DNA of 64,000 nucleotides from Typha latifolia (GCA_019914945.1 CM034112.1:8090501-8154500); one strand, 5' to 3'; positions 23,145-34,331 are shown, numbered from the stretch's first letter. Notes: generated by a model not told the origin, from the sequence alone. Program-made: numbers and translations.

Positions 23145-23875
23145 GAATGATTATGAGTGCAAGCTTTCACCCCAAGAGACGGTATTGCATTGGTATAAAT
23201 CGTTTATTCATGGTGGTGGATTTACCGGATGGGCTGATTTTTGTCGGAGGATTACACGCAGATTTCGAACAGCGGCATATAAAGATTTTGTTGCCACATT
23301 AAGCAAGATGGTTCAGATGACTACCGTATTGGAGTACCAAGCTGAGTTTGAAAGAGTTAGTAGTCGTTATGAGCCACCGTGGCCCGAACATACATCTGAC
23401 CCAGATATTTTGAGATTGTTGCAGGAGGTGATGGATGATCTAGAGCACCATCGAGAGTTGAAGAATCGAGGCGGTTTGCTGCTGGACCGCGGATTCATTC
23501 GGGTGCCCGCAAATGATGGATTACGACAGAAATTGTTGGAGCACTTCCACCACACTCCAGAGGCTAGTCATGAGGGTGTCTTGAGGACTTATAGGAGGAT
23601 ATCTTTGAGTTGCACATGGCTAGGATTGAAACGGGATGTGAGGAGTTTTGTCCGTGCTTGCGAAGTGTGTCAAAGGGCTAAAACAACCACATTGAAACTG
23701 GCCGAATTACTACAGTCTTAACCTATACCAGACCGTATTTGGGAAAATATTTCTATGGACTTCATAGAGGGTCTTCCATTGGTACGTGGTTATTCTGTTA
23801 TCTTTGTGATGGTTGGCAGATTTAGCAAGTATGCATACTTTTCGGTATTGTCACATCCGTTTTCAGCCAAGTTGG
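23145..23875 (+). pseudogene. Internally deleted gypsy: gag fused to integrase N-terminus
   Basis: A gag fragment (QETVLHWYKSFIHGGGFTGW, FCRRITRRFR, YQAEFERVSSRY) runs straight into the HHCC zinc domain of integrase (LLEHFHHTPEASHEG, CEVCQRAK) near 23400, so protease, RT and RNase H (about 2 kb) are deleted in-frame. After a stop (23719) the integrase core starts with [14 protein letters not shown]. The closest full layout is the B-LTR element at 46351-49590, whose gag capsid is similar. The 5' part is missing. Confidence 0.82.
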
Positions 23876-24666
23876 TGATACGATCCTTCCTCGGCTATAG
23901 GCTCTGATACCAGCTTGTTACGATCCTTCCTCGGCTATAGGCTCTGATACCAGCTTGATACGAACCCTCTTTTGGTGCTATGGCTCTGATACCAGATTGT
24001 TACGATCTTGCACGGAACTTTAAGATAAGATCCCGAAATATCCCGCCGTTGGATCACTGTGAAATTTTGATATGTTGTAGGCCCGGAAAAGAGCTTTCCA
24101 ACGGATCTAGTTTCAGGCGAATCGGAGTTGGGGATCTCGAGATATCGTTCGTTTAGTAGACGAACGTCAGGATACTCTGTTTTTGGATTCCGTGGATGAA
24201 GGCACGAAATCCTGGGTAATGGTGGATTGTGGAGGGCCGGTGTTGATGGGGTGGCACCGGTGTAAAAGTGATGGTGGAAGGGTTATGGATGATGGAAAGG
24301 TTAGGGATAGCGATGGATAAATTGGAAGAAGGGGGAGAAGAGGGCCACTCCTAAGGGACTAGGGTGATTGGCTGTCGAGGAGATTAGAAGCGGCGTCGGG
24401 GAGATTGAGGGAACGGGAGCGAAGAAGACGAAGGAGGCAAGGCAAACTCAATTCTCAATATTCAATCCCTAATTTTGGTTGCCCTACACATACTTTTATA
24501 GGCTAACCAACAACTCAATCTTATCCTAAAACACAATCTTATCCTAAAACTCAATCTTATCCTAAAACACAATCTTATCCTAAAACTCAATCTTATCCTA
24601 AAACTCAATCTTATCCTAAGGTAAATCCAAACTCGAGACGACGTCGGTGAAGTCCGAATCGTATCA
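23876..24666 (-). mobile_element. Solo LTR, family B, with internal PBS array
   Basis: A 791 bp LTR in minus orientation has a perfect target duplication GTTGG (23871-23875, 24667-24671) and terminal TGATAC/GTATCA. At its 3' end it holds three copies of TGGTATCAGAGC (complement at 23901-23912, 23941-23952 and 23983-23994) spaced 40-42 bp, each next to a GTATCA- or GTAACA-like LTR-end sequence. In place of the TTCGAA palindrome array it carries six 18 bp repeats (24513-24620). A TATA box (CTATAAAAGTA on the minus strand) lies near 24490-24500. Confidence 0.9.
24513..24620. repeat. 18 bp minisatellite, six copies
   Basis: Six head-to-tail copies of CTCAATCTTATCCTAAAA (alternating with the CACAATC variant) lie just upstream of the TATA box of the B solo LTR, where the sister LTRs have the TTCGAA-palindrome array. 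Confidence 0.92.
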
Positions 24667-25560
24667 GTTGGTGGCTAAAATTTTGTTAGAGATGTTGCTC
24701 GGTTGCATGGCACGCCACGTATGATTGTCTCAGACCGTGATCGTGTATCTATGAGCAACTTTTGGACTGAGTTTTTCAGATTGCAAGGGACCCGATTGAA
24801 CTTCAGTTTGGCCTACCATCCATAGACGGACGGCCAAACCGAGGTGGTCAATCGAGGCATTGAGCAGTATTTGAGGTGCTTTGTGAGAGAGATGCCGAGA
24901 CGATGGTTGGAGTTCTTACCATGGGCGGAGTGGTCTTATAACACCGCCTACCACAGCAACATTTGCATGACTCCATTTGATGTGGTGTATGGACGCACAA
25001 CTCCAACGTTACGCGCTTATGATCTAGTGGCATTGGCAAATAGGACGGAGGTGGACTTAGCATTCATGGATCGAAACGCCACATTGAGGAGGTTGCGTGC
25101 TCATCTTAAACTTGCTCAAAACTACACGAAGCAAGTTTATGATAGTAGCCCAAGGGAGCAGGAGTTCAACATCGGCAGTTGGGTGTTTGTGAGGGTGCAA
25201 CCGTATCGACAGGTGACCTTACATCCGATGCGAAACTAAAAGTTAGCACATCGCTACTTTAGTCCGTTTCGGGTGTTGGAGCGTATTGGTCCGGTTGCAT
25301 ATCGTTTGGAGTTGCCAGAGAAGTCGAGAGTGCACCCTGTCTTTCATGTTTCATTATTGAGAGAGCGCATTAGAGATCATGAGATTGTTGGATCGGTTCT
25401 ACCGGAGCCATTGGAGGAGATAGAAATCGTAAATCAGTTCGAGTACTTGTTAGACGCCAACGACGACATGATACTATATTGGAGATGGAGATTCTAGTTG
25501 AGTGGCTTGGCAAGCCATCTGATGAGGCAACATGAGAGTTAGAGACTGATATCTTAGAGT
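24667..25560 (+). pseudogene. Gypsy integrase C-terminal half and chromodomain-like tail
   Basis: The integrase core resumes after the nested LTR: VSDRDRVSMSNFWTEFF (second catalytic Asp), AYHP-TDGQTEVVNRGIEQYL (with the catalytic Glu), WAEWSYNTAYHSNICMTPF. The C-terminal part reads [33 protein letters not shown] and HPVFHVSLL. The end (LEDK-like LEGKVGD near 25580) matches the chromodomain-type tail of chromoviruses. Several stops are present. Confidence 0.82.
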
Positions 25561-25610
25561 GTTTCCCTGACTTTTCACCTTGAGGGCAAGGTGGGGGATG
25601 CGTGGTAAGC

Positions 25611-26552
25611 TGATACACTTAGTTAGAATCTTTTCTTATTGCATTAGGTATATATTTTTATTAAAATAAAATTCTTATAGATTGCGTTTGAACACCCTTG
25701 TGAATGCCTACATTAGGTTCGCAAATACAGAGAACGCATATTGTGCGTTTGAACGCGGTCGGGCGAGTTTGAATGTCTGTATCGCATTCGCACATCCAGA
25801 GATAGGGCTTTTTGAGTGCGTTCGAACACGATCAACAGGAATCCTCTAGAATTAGGGTTTCATATTGTTTTAGGACTTGCTGGCTAGCCTCTATAAATAT
25901 GTGAAAAGCAGCCAATATTATAATGCTATTGGATTATTGATTTCTTGCCTCCAATCTTCTCTCTAGATTTCTCCTTCCTCCCTCTTCACCATCCTTCCAT
26001 ATCTATAGTTGGCAAAGTTTTTTCTAACTTCCAATCTCCCTCAACTGTCGAGCCACCCCTCTTCTTTGGGATCTCGACCACTTCATTCCCTTCGTCTACT
26101 TCCCTTAATCACTTCCACAATCCACATTTATCTCCATACCCATCTATAACCCTAACATCCACTCCACCCGTCACCACTACCATCACTCATGTTATTCCGT
26201 ATTTTCGTCTCTGCTACTATTCGAATCTGCAAAAGGCAAAAATACAGATCAGGAAGTTACGGATCTAACCCAATTAGTTTCATAATTTTCTAACTACTAT
26301 CGAATATGTAACAAATATTTTTTCACAGTTACGCAGACTACTTTCTACTATAAATTCAGATCTTAAAGGAATTGTTCCCTAGCTGACCTTTTAGTACAAA
26401 AACCCATCAAAGTGGTATCAGAGCGTATCAAATTGGTATTAGAGCCTATTATTGGTATCAGAGCTCATCAATTTGGTATCAGAGCGCATTAAATTAGTAT
26501 CAGAACTCATCAATTTGGTATCAGAGCCTATCAATTGATATCAGAGCCCATC
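25611..26552 (+). mobile_element. Family A 3' LTR with seven-fold PBS-like array
   Basis: The LTR begins TGATACACTTAG directly after the gypsy tail (purine-rich gtgggggatg) and is therefore its 3' LTR. The TTCGAA-type array covers 25680-25850 and a TATA box (CTATAAATATG) lies near 25892-25902. The usual LTR end AACCCATCA occurs at 26409, but is followed by a run of seven PBS-like copies (26413-26547), each separated by a TATCA/CATCA-like end. I place the outer end at CCCATCA (26552). Confidence 0.75.
26413..26547 (+). repeat. Tandem array of seven PBS-like motifs
   Basis: TGGTATCAGAGC or a variant starts at 26413, 26434, 26453, 26474, 26495, 26516 and 26536, with 19-22 bp spacing. Copies 1, 3, 4 and 6 are exact; the others differ at one or two positions (TGGTATTAGAGC, TAGTATCAGAAC, TGATATCAGAGC). 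Between them lie short TATCA/CATCA sequences resembling the LTR terminus. Confidence 0.92.
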
Positions 26553-26872
26553 AGGGACTCATCAACTAAATTAAACAACTCTAACAAATCTTAATAAATC
26601 AACAACTAAGTTAAAACCCTAACAAACCAACTAAACCAGTATTCCTTATCTTCTCTGATTACCTCTCGGATTAAGCTTTTGTTTTGTCATAGATAGATTC
26701 TGAATCTAGAGAAGTCATGAATATCAAAGTTGTAGATCTAGAGGTTGGAGACCTTATCCAACTAGTTTGATATTATTTGGATATGTGTAGAATATTCTAC
26801 GAATATTTTTTTAAAATTGTGTAGAATTGGATTTAGCTAATTAAATAAAATCCTAACTAAGTGTATCAGTAC
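26553..26872 (-). mobile_element. D-family LTR fragment
   Basis: On the minus strand the sequence begins TGATACACTTAG at 26872 and continues with TTAATTAGCTAAATC and ATCTACAACTTTGATATT, collinear with 52540-52670 of the D LTR at 52429. About 320 bp are kept. The chimeric start (A-like first 15 bases) is noted. From 26873 to 27159 nothing recognisable is seen. Confidence 0.55.
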
Positions 26873-27164
26873 GTAGCAACATCCACTAGCATCTTCTCCT
26901 TGTCTTGGTCTACTTGAGACATTCGATTAGTAAAAACCTGAATTGTTGCTCGATGGGTCGATTCCTTCCTCATGGAGGCTAGATGGTGCTCACTAGTAGG
27001 GTTTCAAGAACTATAGAGAGGGAGATAGCGCAGACTGATAGCGTTAGTGTCATCTCGACAAAGTACGTGATGGTTGAGATTTTGGTAGTTCATCTTTCGA
27101 AATGTAAAATGGTCTGTAGAGCATAACTAAAGGTGCGCAATGCTTCTTGCCGATGGTAGTTATG

Positions 27165-28023
27165 TGATACACTTAGTTATGATAATTTCTTATTGCATTA
27201 GTTGTTTATTTTTGTTAAAATAAAATTCTTGTAGGTCGCATTCGAACGCAGGAGGGGTCGCGTTCGAAAGCCCTTGCGAACGCCTGCATCAGGTTCACAA
27301 ATATAGAGAACGCATATTGTGCGTTCGAACGCAGTCGGGCGAGTTCGAATGCCCGCATTTGAACGCCTGCATAACATTCACACATACAGAGATGGAGCTT
27401 TTGGTGCATTCGAACGCGATCAGACACGTTCGAATGCGATCGACAGAAATCCTCTAGAATTAGGGTTACATATTGTTTTAGGACTTATTGACTAGCCTCT
27501 ATAAATATGTGGTGGCAGCCAACTTCATTATGCTATTCAATTATTGATTTCTTACCTCTTATCTTCTCTAAACTCTCTCCCTCTTTCCTTTTCACCATCC
27601 TTCCACCTCTACCGTTGGCAAGGTTTCTCCTAACTTCTAGTCTCCCTCGACTGTCGAGTCACCCCTCTTCTTTGAGATATCGACCACTTCGTTCTCTTCG
27701 TCTACTTTCCTTAATCACATCCACAATCCACCCTCATCTCCATACCTATCAATAACCCTAACATCCACTTCACCTGTCACCACCACCATTACCCACATTA
27801 TTTCATGTTTTCATCCCAATTTTAGTTCGAATCTGTGAAGGGCGTAAATACGAAAGTTGTAGATCAGGAAGTTATGGATCTAACCCACTTAGTTTTGTAA
27901 TTTTTTGACTACTAGAGAATATCTGATGAATATTTTTTCACAGTTGCGCGGACTGATTCTTGTAATACATCCAGATCTTGAAGGAATCATTGCATAGCCC
28001 ATCTTTGGTATGAGAACCCATCA
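27165..28023 (+). mobile_element. Solo LTR, family A
   Basis: An 859 bp LTR runs from TGATACACTTAG to AACCCATCA and is flanked by TTATG (27160-27164) and TTGTG (28024-28028), a target duplication with one substitution. A TTCGAA-palindrome array at 27236-27445 is followed 55 bp later by the TATA box TATAAATA (27500-27507). One PBS-like copy (TTGGTATGAGAACC) sits just inside the 3' end. This is the cleanest A copy in the window. Confidence 0.87.
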
Positions 28024-28430
28024 TTGTGCATTGAGGAGTTAGAACAAAGATATCTATGTAATGTTTTATGTATGCAATGCTCAAGTGCTTGCATTGCAAA
28101 TCTAGGTCGCTTTACATGCACTACATATCTAGGGCGGTACTTAGGCAATGCTATAGTGCTACGTATGCAATGTATGTCACAGGCTCTCGGGATGCATAGG
28201 TAGGAAGGTAGATATGCAATACAATGGCGCAGAAGAAATATTTGCTATGCTAGGGTACTACATATGCAATGTTACACATTGGGCAGTATGTATGCAAAAC
28301 TAGGAGTTATATGGTTTATTTCTATGCAGTGCAAGGGCACTATATATGCAATGCTTGTACTGCCAATATAGTTGTAGCTGTAATGCTCTTGGTGTGCAAT
28401 ACCAGAGCCATACATATGCAATGGTAGTTT
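28024..28430. repeat. Degenerate minisatellite (TATGCAATG...)
   Basis: About fifteen irregular copies of a roughly 25-30 bp unit contain TATGCAATG and GGGCACTACATA-like phrases. The units have drifted strongly. No coding sense is seen. Confidence 0.7.
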
Positions 28431-28439
28431 AAATAATCA

Positions 28440-29555
28440 TTTTACCCATACAAAATTATACCTCGTAGATAAAAATTAGAAAAACATAAACACAAAATTT
28501 TACTACAGATTTTCTCCACCATATTATATAGTTTATTTCTACATCATACCATTTGTCCAACAGATAATTATTTAAAAACTTAAAAAAAAAATCTTCAACG
28601 AATAATCATCTTATTGATTACAAAAAATTCATGCATAAACACAAAATTACACAAAATAATCATTTATGGATTATTTCTACAACATACCATTTGTCCAGCA
28701 AATAATTATTTGAAAACTTGTTAAAAATAAAATAGAAATAATCTTCATCAAATATTCATCTTAACCATAAACATAAAATTAATAGTACAAAAACACTTCT
28801 TCGAGTGATATAGAAATATTCCAAAACTTGTTTCAGTGACATACAAAAACAATTCTTCTAGTGACATAACTCAAACTTTATCTTTACCATACAAACATTA
28901 TTTCAAACTTACAAATATTATATTAAACATGTCATACAAATATAATCTCCACACCATATACAAACACTATTTGAATACATTCTGGTTGTAATATATTTCC
29001 AAAATAATTTCCACGCCATACACTGCAGAGTTTGAAAAAAACAATTTACGATATTTTTCCAACAGGTCAAATAATAGAAGATAGTACAAACAAGAGATTT
29101 ACAACTTTAAACAAATTTCCAACAGATAACTAACATGAACAATAAAATACAACAAACTATACAACATTTTAAAATTGTAAGAACATCATATTATCCATTA
29201 CAATGTGCTGCAGTGTATGCTAGAGGTAGTTGTTTCTCGTGTGATGTAATATATGTAGAATATGAACTCATTGCAGCATTGAAGTTTGGAAATAAGCAGA
29301 AGCAAACTCCACAATATCCGTTCACTTGTGCATTACACTTCGGCCAAGTGTTAAACACGCCCCTGCGAATGTAGGCTATACAATATTTTATCTTGAAATA
29401 GATAATAAAAATTGATTACAATATTTACTATATATAAAGTGTAAATAAAATATAACAACAATATATAGTATCTTCATCCCGTCCTTCCCACAACTGAGCT
29501 ATGATATTATTTTTGTGTTGATTCTCATCAAATATATTTCATTAGATTCTTGTTT
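28440..29555. other. AT-rich downstream part of the Harbinger-like element
   Basis: This contains a diverged direct repeat of about 130 bp (around 28484-28620 and 28632-28750, sharing ACCATTTGTCCA). It probably belongs to the transposon whose transposase lies to the right. An open stretch at 29135-29374 has no recognisable domain. Terminal inverted repeats were not identified. Confidence 0.4.
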
Positions 29556-29559
29556 TGAA

Positions 29560-30460
29560 AGTAATCACTCATCATTGTTTAAAATTTTTGACTTGTTACA
29601 GCTCTAGTTAAATATCCATTATATTCACATACATTTTTAATAATAAAATAATGTACCACTGCACACGCTACAACAATTTTCTTTGAGTTTCTCACATATA
29701 TGGTTGCATTTGTTTTGGCATCTTAAAGTGTTGCTTCCATAGACCAAATGACCTCTTAACAACATTACATATTTGGGCATAGTGATGATTAAATAAATCT
29801 CTGTAGGCTTGTATGAAACATCTGTTAATGTTGATATTCGCTCTAGTGATATCTAGTTTCTCAATAAGGAGCTAGATATTCCTTTATGTTTGCATAGCCA
29901 GTATGAATAACGTAATATTTTTCTTAAAATAATACTTCATCAGTCATCGAAACTCATACAAAAGATTAAAAATTTTGACTTTATTATAAGCTATGCATAC
30001 TCGCTAGCATTGTAAAATTCCAAGTTAATATTACATCACATAAAACTATCATATTAGAAGCACCATCTTTCTAACATGGTAACACAAATAAAAACTCCAT
30101 ATCGAAATTTACTACACCCATCACATTTTGGGAGGTTTCTCCTTTACGATTATATGCTGAAGATTATTGATCTTTGCTAACAATTCCTTCTACATTAGTG
30201 TCATCTATTGCATCGATAGCATTCTGTATATAACTATTAAGTACTTCATAATTTATTATCTTTATGAAAACAAGATAAAAATGTATGCAAAATTAATAAT
30301 TTTCTTTACCTTAAAGTATGGATAAAATAAAGGACTTGATTCAATCCTTGAATGAATAGCGACGTCTCGGGTGGTGATTGAATATAAATATGACTCATAG
30401 CACAAATACTGTCAATAACATCATTAAATATCGTCTAATAGTTAAATTGCATGTGCACAT
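29560..30460 (-). pseudogene. PIF/Harbinger transposase, catalytic part
   Basis: The minus strand reads, in several frames, SPLFYPYFK; then, after an apparent intron (gtaaag...tacag, about 30240-30310), AIDDTNVEGIV (GAIDGTH motif with the first catalytic Asp); then AYNRKGETSQNVMGVVNFDM; KYYVIHTGYAN (the Asp of VDAGY replaced by His); and RDLFNHHYAQICNVVKRSFG. These are the successive blocks of DDE_Tnp_4 transposases, which cut and paste DNA transposons. Stops and the Asp loss show it is inactive. Its N-terminus is beyond the LTR block that follows. Confidence 0.82.
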
Positions 30461-32907
30461 GCTCGGTAGCCCTTTTCCTTCTCTTCCTCGACTAAGCTGA
30501 GTCAAGGAGGGGGCAAGGTTGTCGGGCTCGGGCTAGGTGCGGCCCAGCCCGTGGGCCGATCTAGGATGGGTACGGCCCAGCCCATGTGCCAGGCTGGGTT
30601 GGGTGTGACCCAGCTCGTGTGCTAGGCTAGGCTACGTGCAGCCCAACCTAAGCTTGGGGTGGGTTGGAGCCTAGCCCCGGTGAGTGGTGGGTATGGGGGC
30701 TGTAAGCAGCCCAGCCCAAGCTTGGGTTGTAGGCAGCTTAGCCCTAAATTGCGTGTGTCGCTTGGCTCATGTGATTTTAGTGGATAGTGTAGGCTTAGGG
30801 TCCATATCTTAGTGGGTCAAGTTGGTGGTCTTTGGATTAGTTGCAGCCCAGCCCATTTCTTTAGGTTCGATTTATATAGATCAATTGTTTTTCATATACT
30901 TTAAAATAATTTCAAATCCTTGGTCTAATAATCTATGTCAATGAAAAATATATTTAATTATTTGAGAGGGTCGCATATCATAGGTGTAAATTAATTTTAA
31001 TAAATTAGGCCATGACTTGAGAGTGCAGTTATAAATAACACATAACAGAAGCTAACTCTAATTAGGATTTAAAGTAGTCGTGTATACCTGGTTAAATTAA
31101 TTTTAGCAAATTGAGTCAGTGATTTGGGTATATCTATATTAATTGCTCTTGCCAGAGAACTAATACATATTACTAGAGGGAAAGTATATTAATTAGATTA
31201 TCTTAATTAGCGAAGCGGATTAATTCAGTGTTGCCTATGTGATTTACCTAAGTAATAATAATTAGTGGAATGAGAATTTAAGGTAAATTATTTTAAATTA
31301 CTTTTAATAATGTGCTAGGCGCTAGTACAACTATGCTAGCTCAACCTAATTAATAAATATGAGAATTCGTAGATGGACCTACCTAAGCTTATAGTGAATG
31401 TTAGTAGAGTTATTTAATTAATCAGTAGGAAGTATTTGTACTTATACTTTTTGTCCTTCTCCTTATTGAAGTGGATTTCATACCTTATGAGGATGATCTC
31501 GTGACGCAACGACGGCTAGTATCAGTAAAGCAATTTAGGCAAGTGAAACTTCTATAAATTAAGAGTAGTGTAGAGAATGAAATAACTTATCTTATGACAT
31601 CATCACATTCATAGCATGTATGTGCATATGTTTTCCTTACTTTATTATTGCACGCCAAGCATGGTAATTTTATTTTCAGTAAGATTTCACATACCATGAT
31701 TTCTACACATATTTATTAGGCATAAATGTGTGTGTTAGCACGTAAATCATGATAATAATGTGTGTCCCATTATGCTTATTATGCTATATAATATCATGCC
31801 ACTTACACACTTGCATGTTCGTAAAGGAGGTGACTACTATGTCTCAACAGTTCCCAATACCTCCCCAGCCAAGGTTAGGGGCGACAAATATTATTATACT
31901 TATATATATTAGGGGCATACAACCTGAGGTCTTAGTCTATTGATCATAGACAATCAAGCAGCCATTTCGTTGGGCGAAGGCAATTTGCTTTGGATCGACG
32001 AGAGTCATACCCTTTAGGAAATTTAAAATAGAGAGAGAAGGGTAAGATGATGAAGACTTAGTGGTACCCAATGACGCAGGGTGAGGGCGTTCGTGAGCAG
32101 TGGCTCATGATTTTCGCATAGTGGTGCAATGATATAGAGTCGAGGGCTAGGATGGTAGTATTGATGTGCGATACTAACCTTGGTAATAGACTTACGACTG
32201 AGGTCCTTAGTTTGTGGTAGCGGACAATCGATCATGCTATTCACTAGGTGATGGGCTGGCGATTCTACTGCTAGGGTCTATCCTTCATTGGGGTTTTTGT
32301 GTGGTCGGGTGTGTGGATTAATATGGCCTATGGGCGTAGCTCTACATGAGCTTATGTTACAGACTTGGTAGTTTGAGATGATACATATTATGTGGTGTGG
32401 TGTCGACATGGCCTATGGGCAGAGCTTAGTGTGAGCTCGAGTTTAAGAACTTGATAGTCCGAACTGATGCATTGATTTGATCATGATACACATATTTATA
32501 TTTATTTATTGTTGCATCATTCATTATACTACTTTTAGACTATAGAAATAGAAACTTGTTGGGCTTTGTGCTCATCACCTTCTAGTAAAAATATTTTTAG
32601 ATTAGTAGATGAACCAGAGTTCATGGCAAAGTTGGCGAAGAATTATCATTAATTTCTCTTATTTATTTATTTGTATAAATTTGTTGGGCTTGTAGCCTCT
32701 ACTTGGGCAATTTTTATCTTTCTATGAATATGCATTTCAGGGCTTGTTGTGGCCTATGGTGTCATGGGCTTCTTTTTGTCTATTTTATTAATGAAAATGT
32801 GGGCTTCTTCATTTGTATATTATAGTAAAATATTGACTAGCAAGTTACGTGGTAATCACATAAGTTCTACCCACGTGAAGGGCACGTGTTTGGTGGCAGG
32901 TGTCACA
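30461..32907 (+). mobile_element. E-family LTR block inserted in the transposase
   Basis: About 2.45 kb are collinear with the complement of 52152-56250. The 3' end reads GTTTGGTGGCAGGTGTCACA. The 5' end is cut (the other copy begins TGTAACAACC). Positions 30490-30850 are a GCCCAGCCC-rich degenerate minisatellite. No gag or pol is seen. It splits the Harbinger transposase. The left boundary is approximate and no target duplication could be confirmed. Confidence 0.7.
30490..30850. repeat. GCCCAGCCC minisatellite in E LTR
   Basis: Repeated GGCCCAGCCC, TGGGCTGGG and related words lie every 35-50 bp. The same array in the other E copy spans about 55190-55640. It creates apparent open frames rich in Pro, Ala and Gly that are not genes. 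Confidence 0.8.
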
Positions 32908-32914
32908 CACCGTG

Positions 32915-33170
32915 TGCTACAATATAACAAAAAGGCAAGTCAAGATTCATATGTTTTGAATTAAACCTCTTTCTTCCGAGACTTGACGTAATAGTGTAAA
33001 AGTTTGAACGATCATTTGAAACTTGTTGAGATAACGATTTGGATGACCACATAAGATATTAGTCACTAGATCTTGTCCATTAAAAGGCATATTTCTACAA
33101 GGCCTACAGCTAGAGAAACTAATATCCTATAAGTTTTTCTACAAATTTGTTAAATTGTTCTAATATTGAT
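32915..33170 (-). pseudogene. PIF/Harbinger transposase, N-terminal part
   Basis: The minus strand reads MPFNGQDLVTNILCGHPNRY, then FQMIVQTFTLLRQVSEERGL, matching the N-terminal region of plant PIF/Harbinger transposases (a helical segment before the DDE domain). It ends where the E LTR block begins (32907), and the expected following block is missing or damaged. Together with 29560-30460 it makes one interrupted gene. Confidence 0.7.
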
Positions 33171-34330
33171 GAGCTCGTATTCACAGTACTAACTGATGGT
33201 TCACTATCTGATGGGCTACTATTGGTATTATAATATATATCCTGTCTACTTGATTGGGTTCCATGTGAGTTCTTTTCTATATTTGTTGATTAATAACTAA
33301 AATTAATAATGCATACAACAAGTAGATCTAGTGGTAAAGACAATCATACATATATTATCTTCTTTGTTAGATTTCAATGATCCAATTCTCCACAAGCAAA
33401 CTAATCTATATATAGAAAATTCCTAGAATAAGGGAGCATAATTAGATTACTTGCATATTCAATAAAGTTTAAATTTAACATGTCATCACCATACTACAAG
33501 GTGTCTATCATGTTTTAATTTAACTTCATTCATTATTGGTGTATCAGAAGAAACACCGGTTAGAGGCAAAAGCAAAACGTCATATAACAGTGTCGTTACC
33601 CATAATAAAATTAATATATTCAAAATATACAAATCCTTTCTCACAACATTGTCCATGAGATCTCCTCAGCTAGTCAATGGTTAAGAAAACATATATATTA
33701 GATACATATATTTATCCATTCAATGTATAGAAATGATATATAAATTTATAAAATATATATGCGTGTATTCCTTGCTCCCTTTAGGTAGCTTGTTGCAATG
33801 AATGCCATATGACACGGGATAGGATAGGAAGGTTTTTATTTTTTTACGGAAAAGAATGTCCCTAGACGCAGAGTCGGATGGGACGGGAGTTGTTATATCG
33901 ATATATAGAAATATACACATGACATATGACATATGGCAGACTTCACTTTCATACTCTCGCTGTAGAAGTCTCTCTTTGACGAGAGATTAATTTTCATCGC
34001 TTTCCGACGCGTAATTGGGGCCGTCAGAAATTTCCATAGAGGTCAATGATTCCAGCAATTGCTAATTCCTGCTCTGATTCATCTGTCACCAAACCAACGG
34101 CCCTGATTCATCTATCGGGCCTTCAGTCTATCTGTCACCAAACTTTGCATAACCCAGACCCACAAGGAGGCAATGAACAAAGGTGAAGGCTTCTTTTGTT
34201 CAAACAAGTTGATAGTTTTTAAATTAAAAACTTAACTTATACATCTCCAACTTTTAGAAAAAAGTTATATATAACACCTTGCTTTTTAATAAAATTATGA
34301 TTTATACCCTATAATTTTACTATTTATGAA
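33171..34330. other. Intergenic region and upstream sequence of the first VIT-like gene
   Basis: AT-rich sequence with no coding signal. The final part is the presumed promoter region of the gene at 34566. Confidence 0.4.
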
Positions 34331-34331
34331 C

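Noticed and set aside
26413..26547. Repeated tRNA-like sequence as a tRNA gene cluster
   Set aside because: Only the 12-base complement of the tRNA 3' end is present; there is no cloverleaf or box A/B.
29135..29374. 79-codon frame near the Harbinger transposase as a possible second transposon protein (Myb-like)
   Set aside because: It is on the opposite strand to the transposase and shows no Myb/SANT tryptophan pattern.
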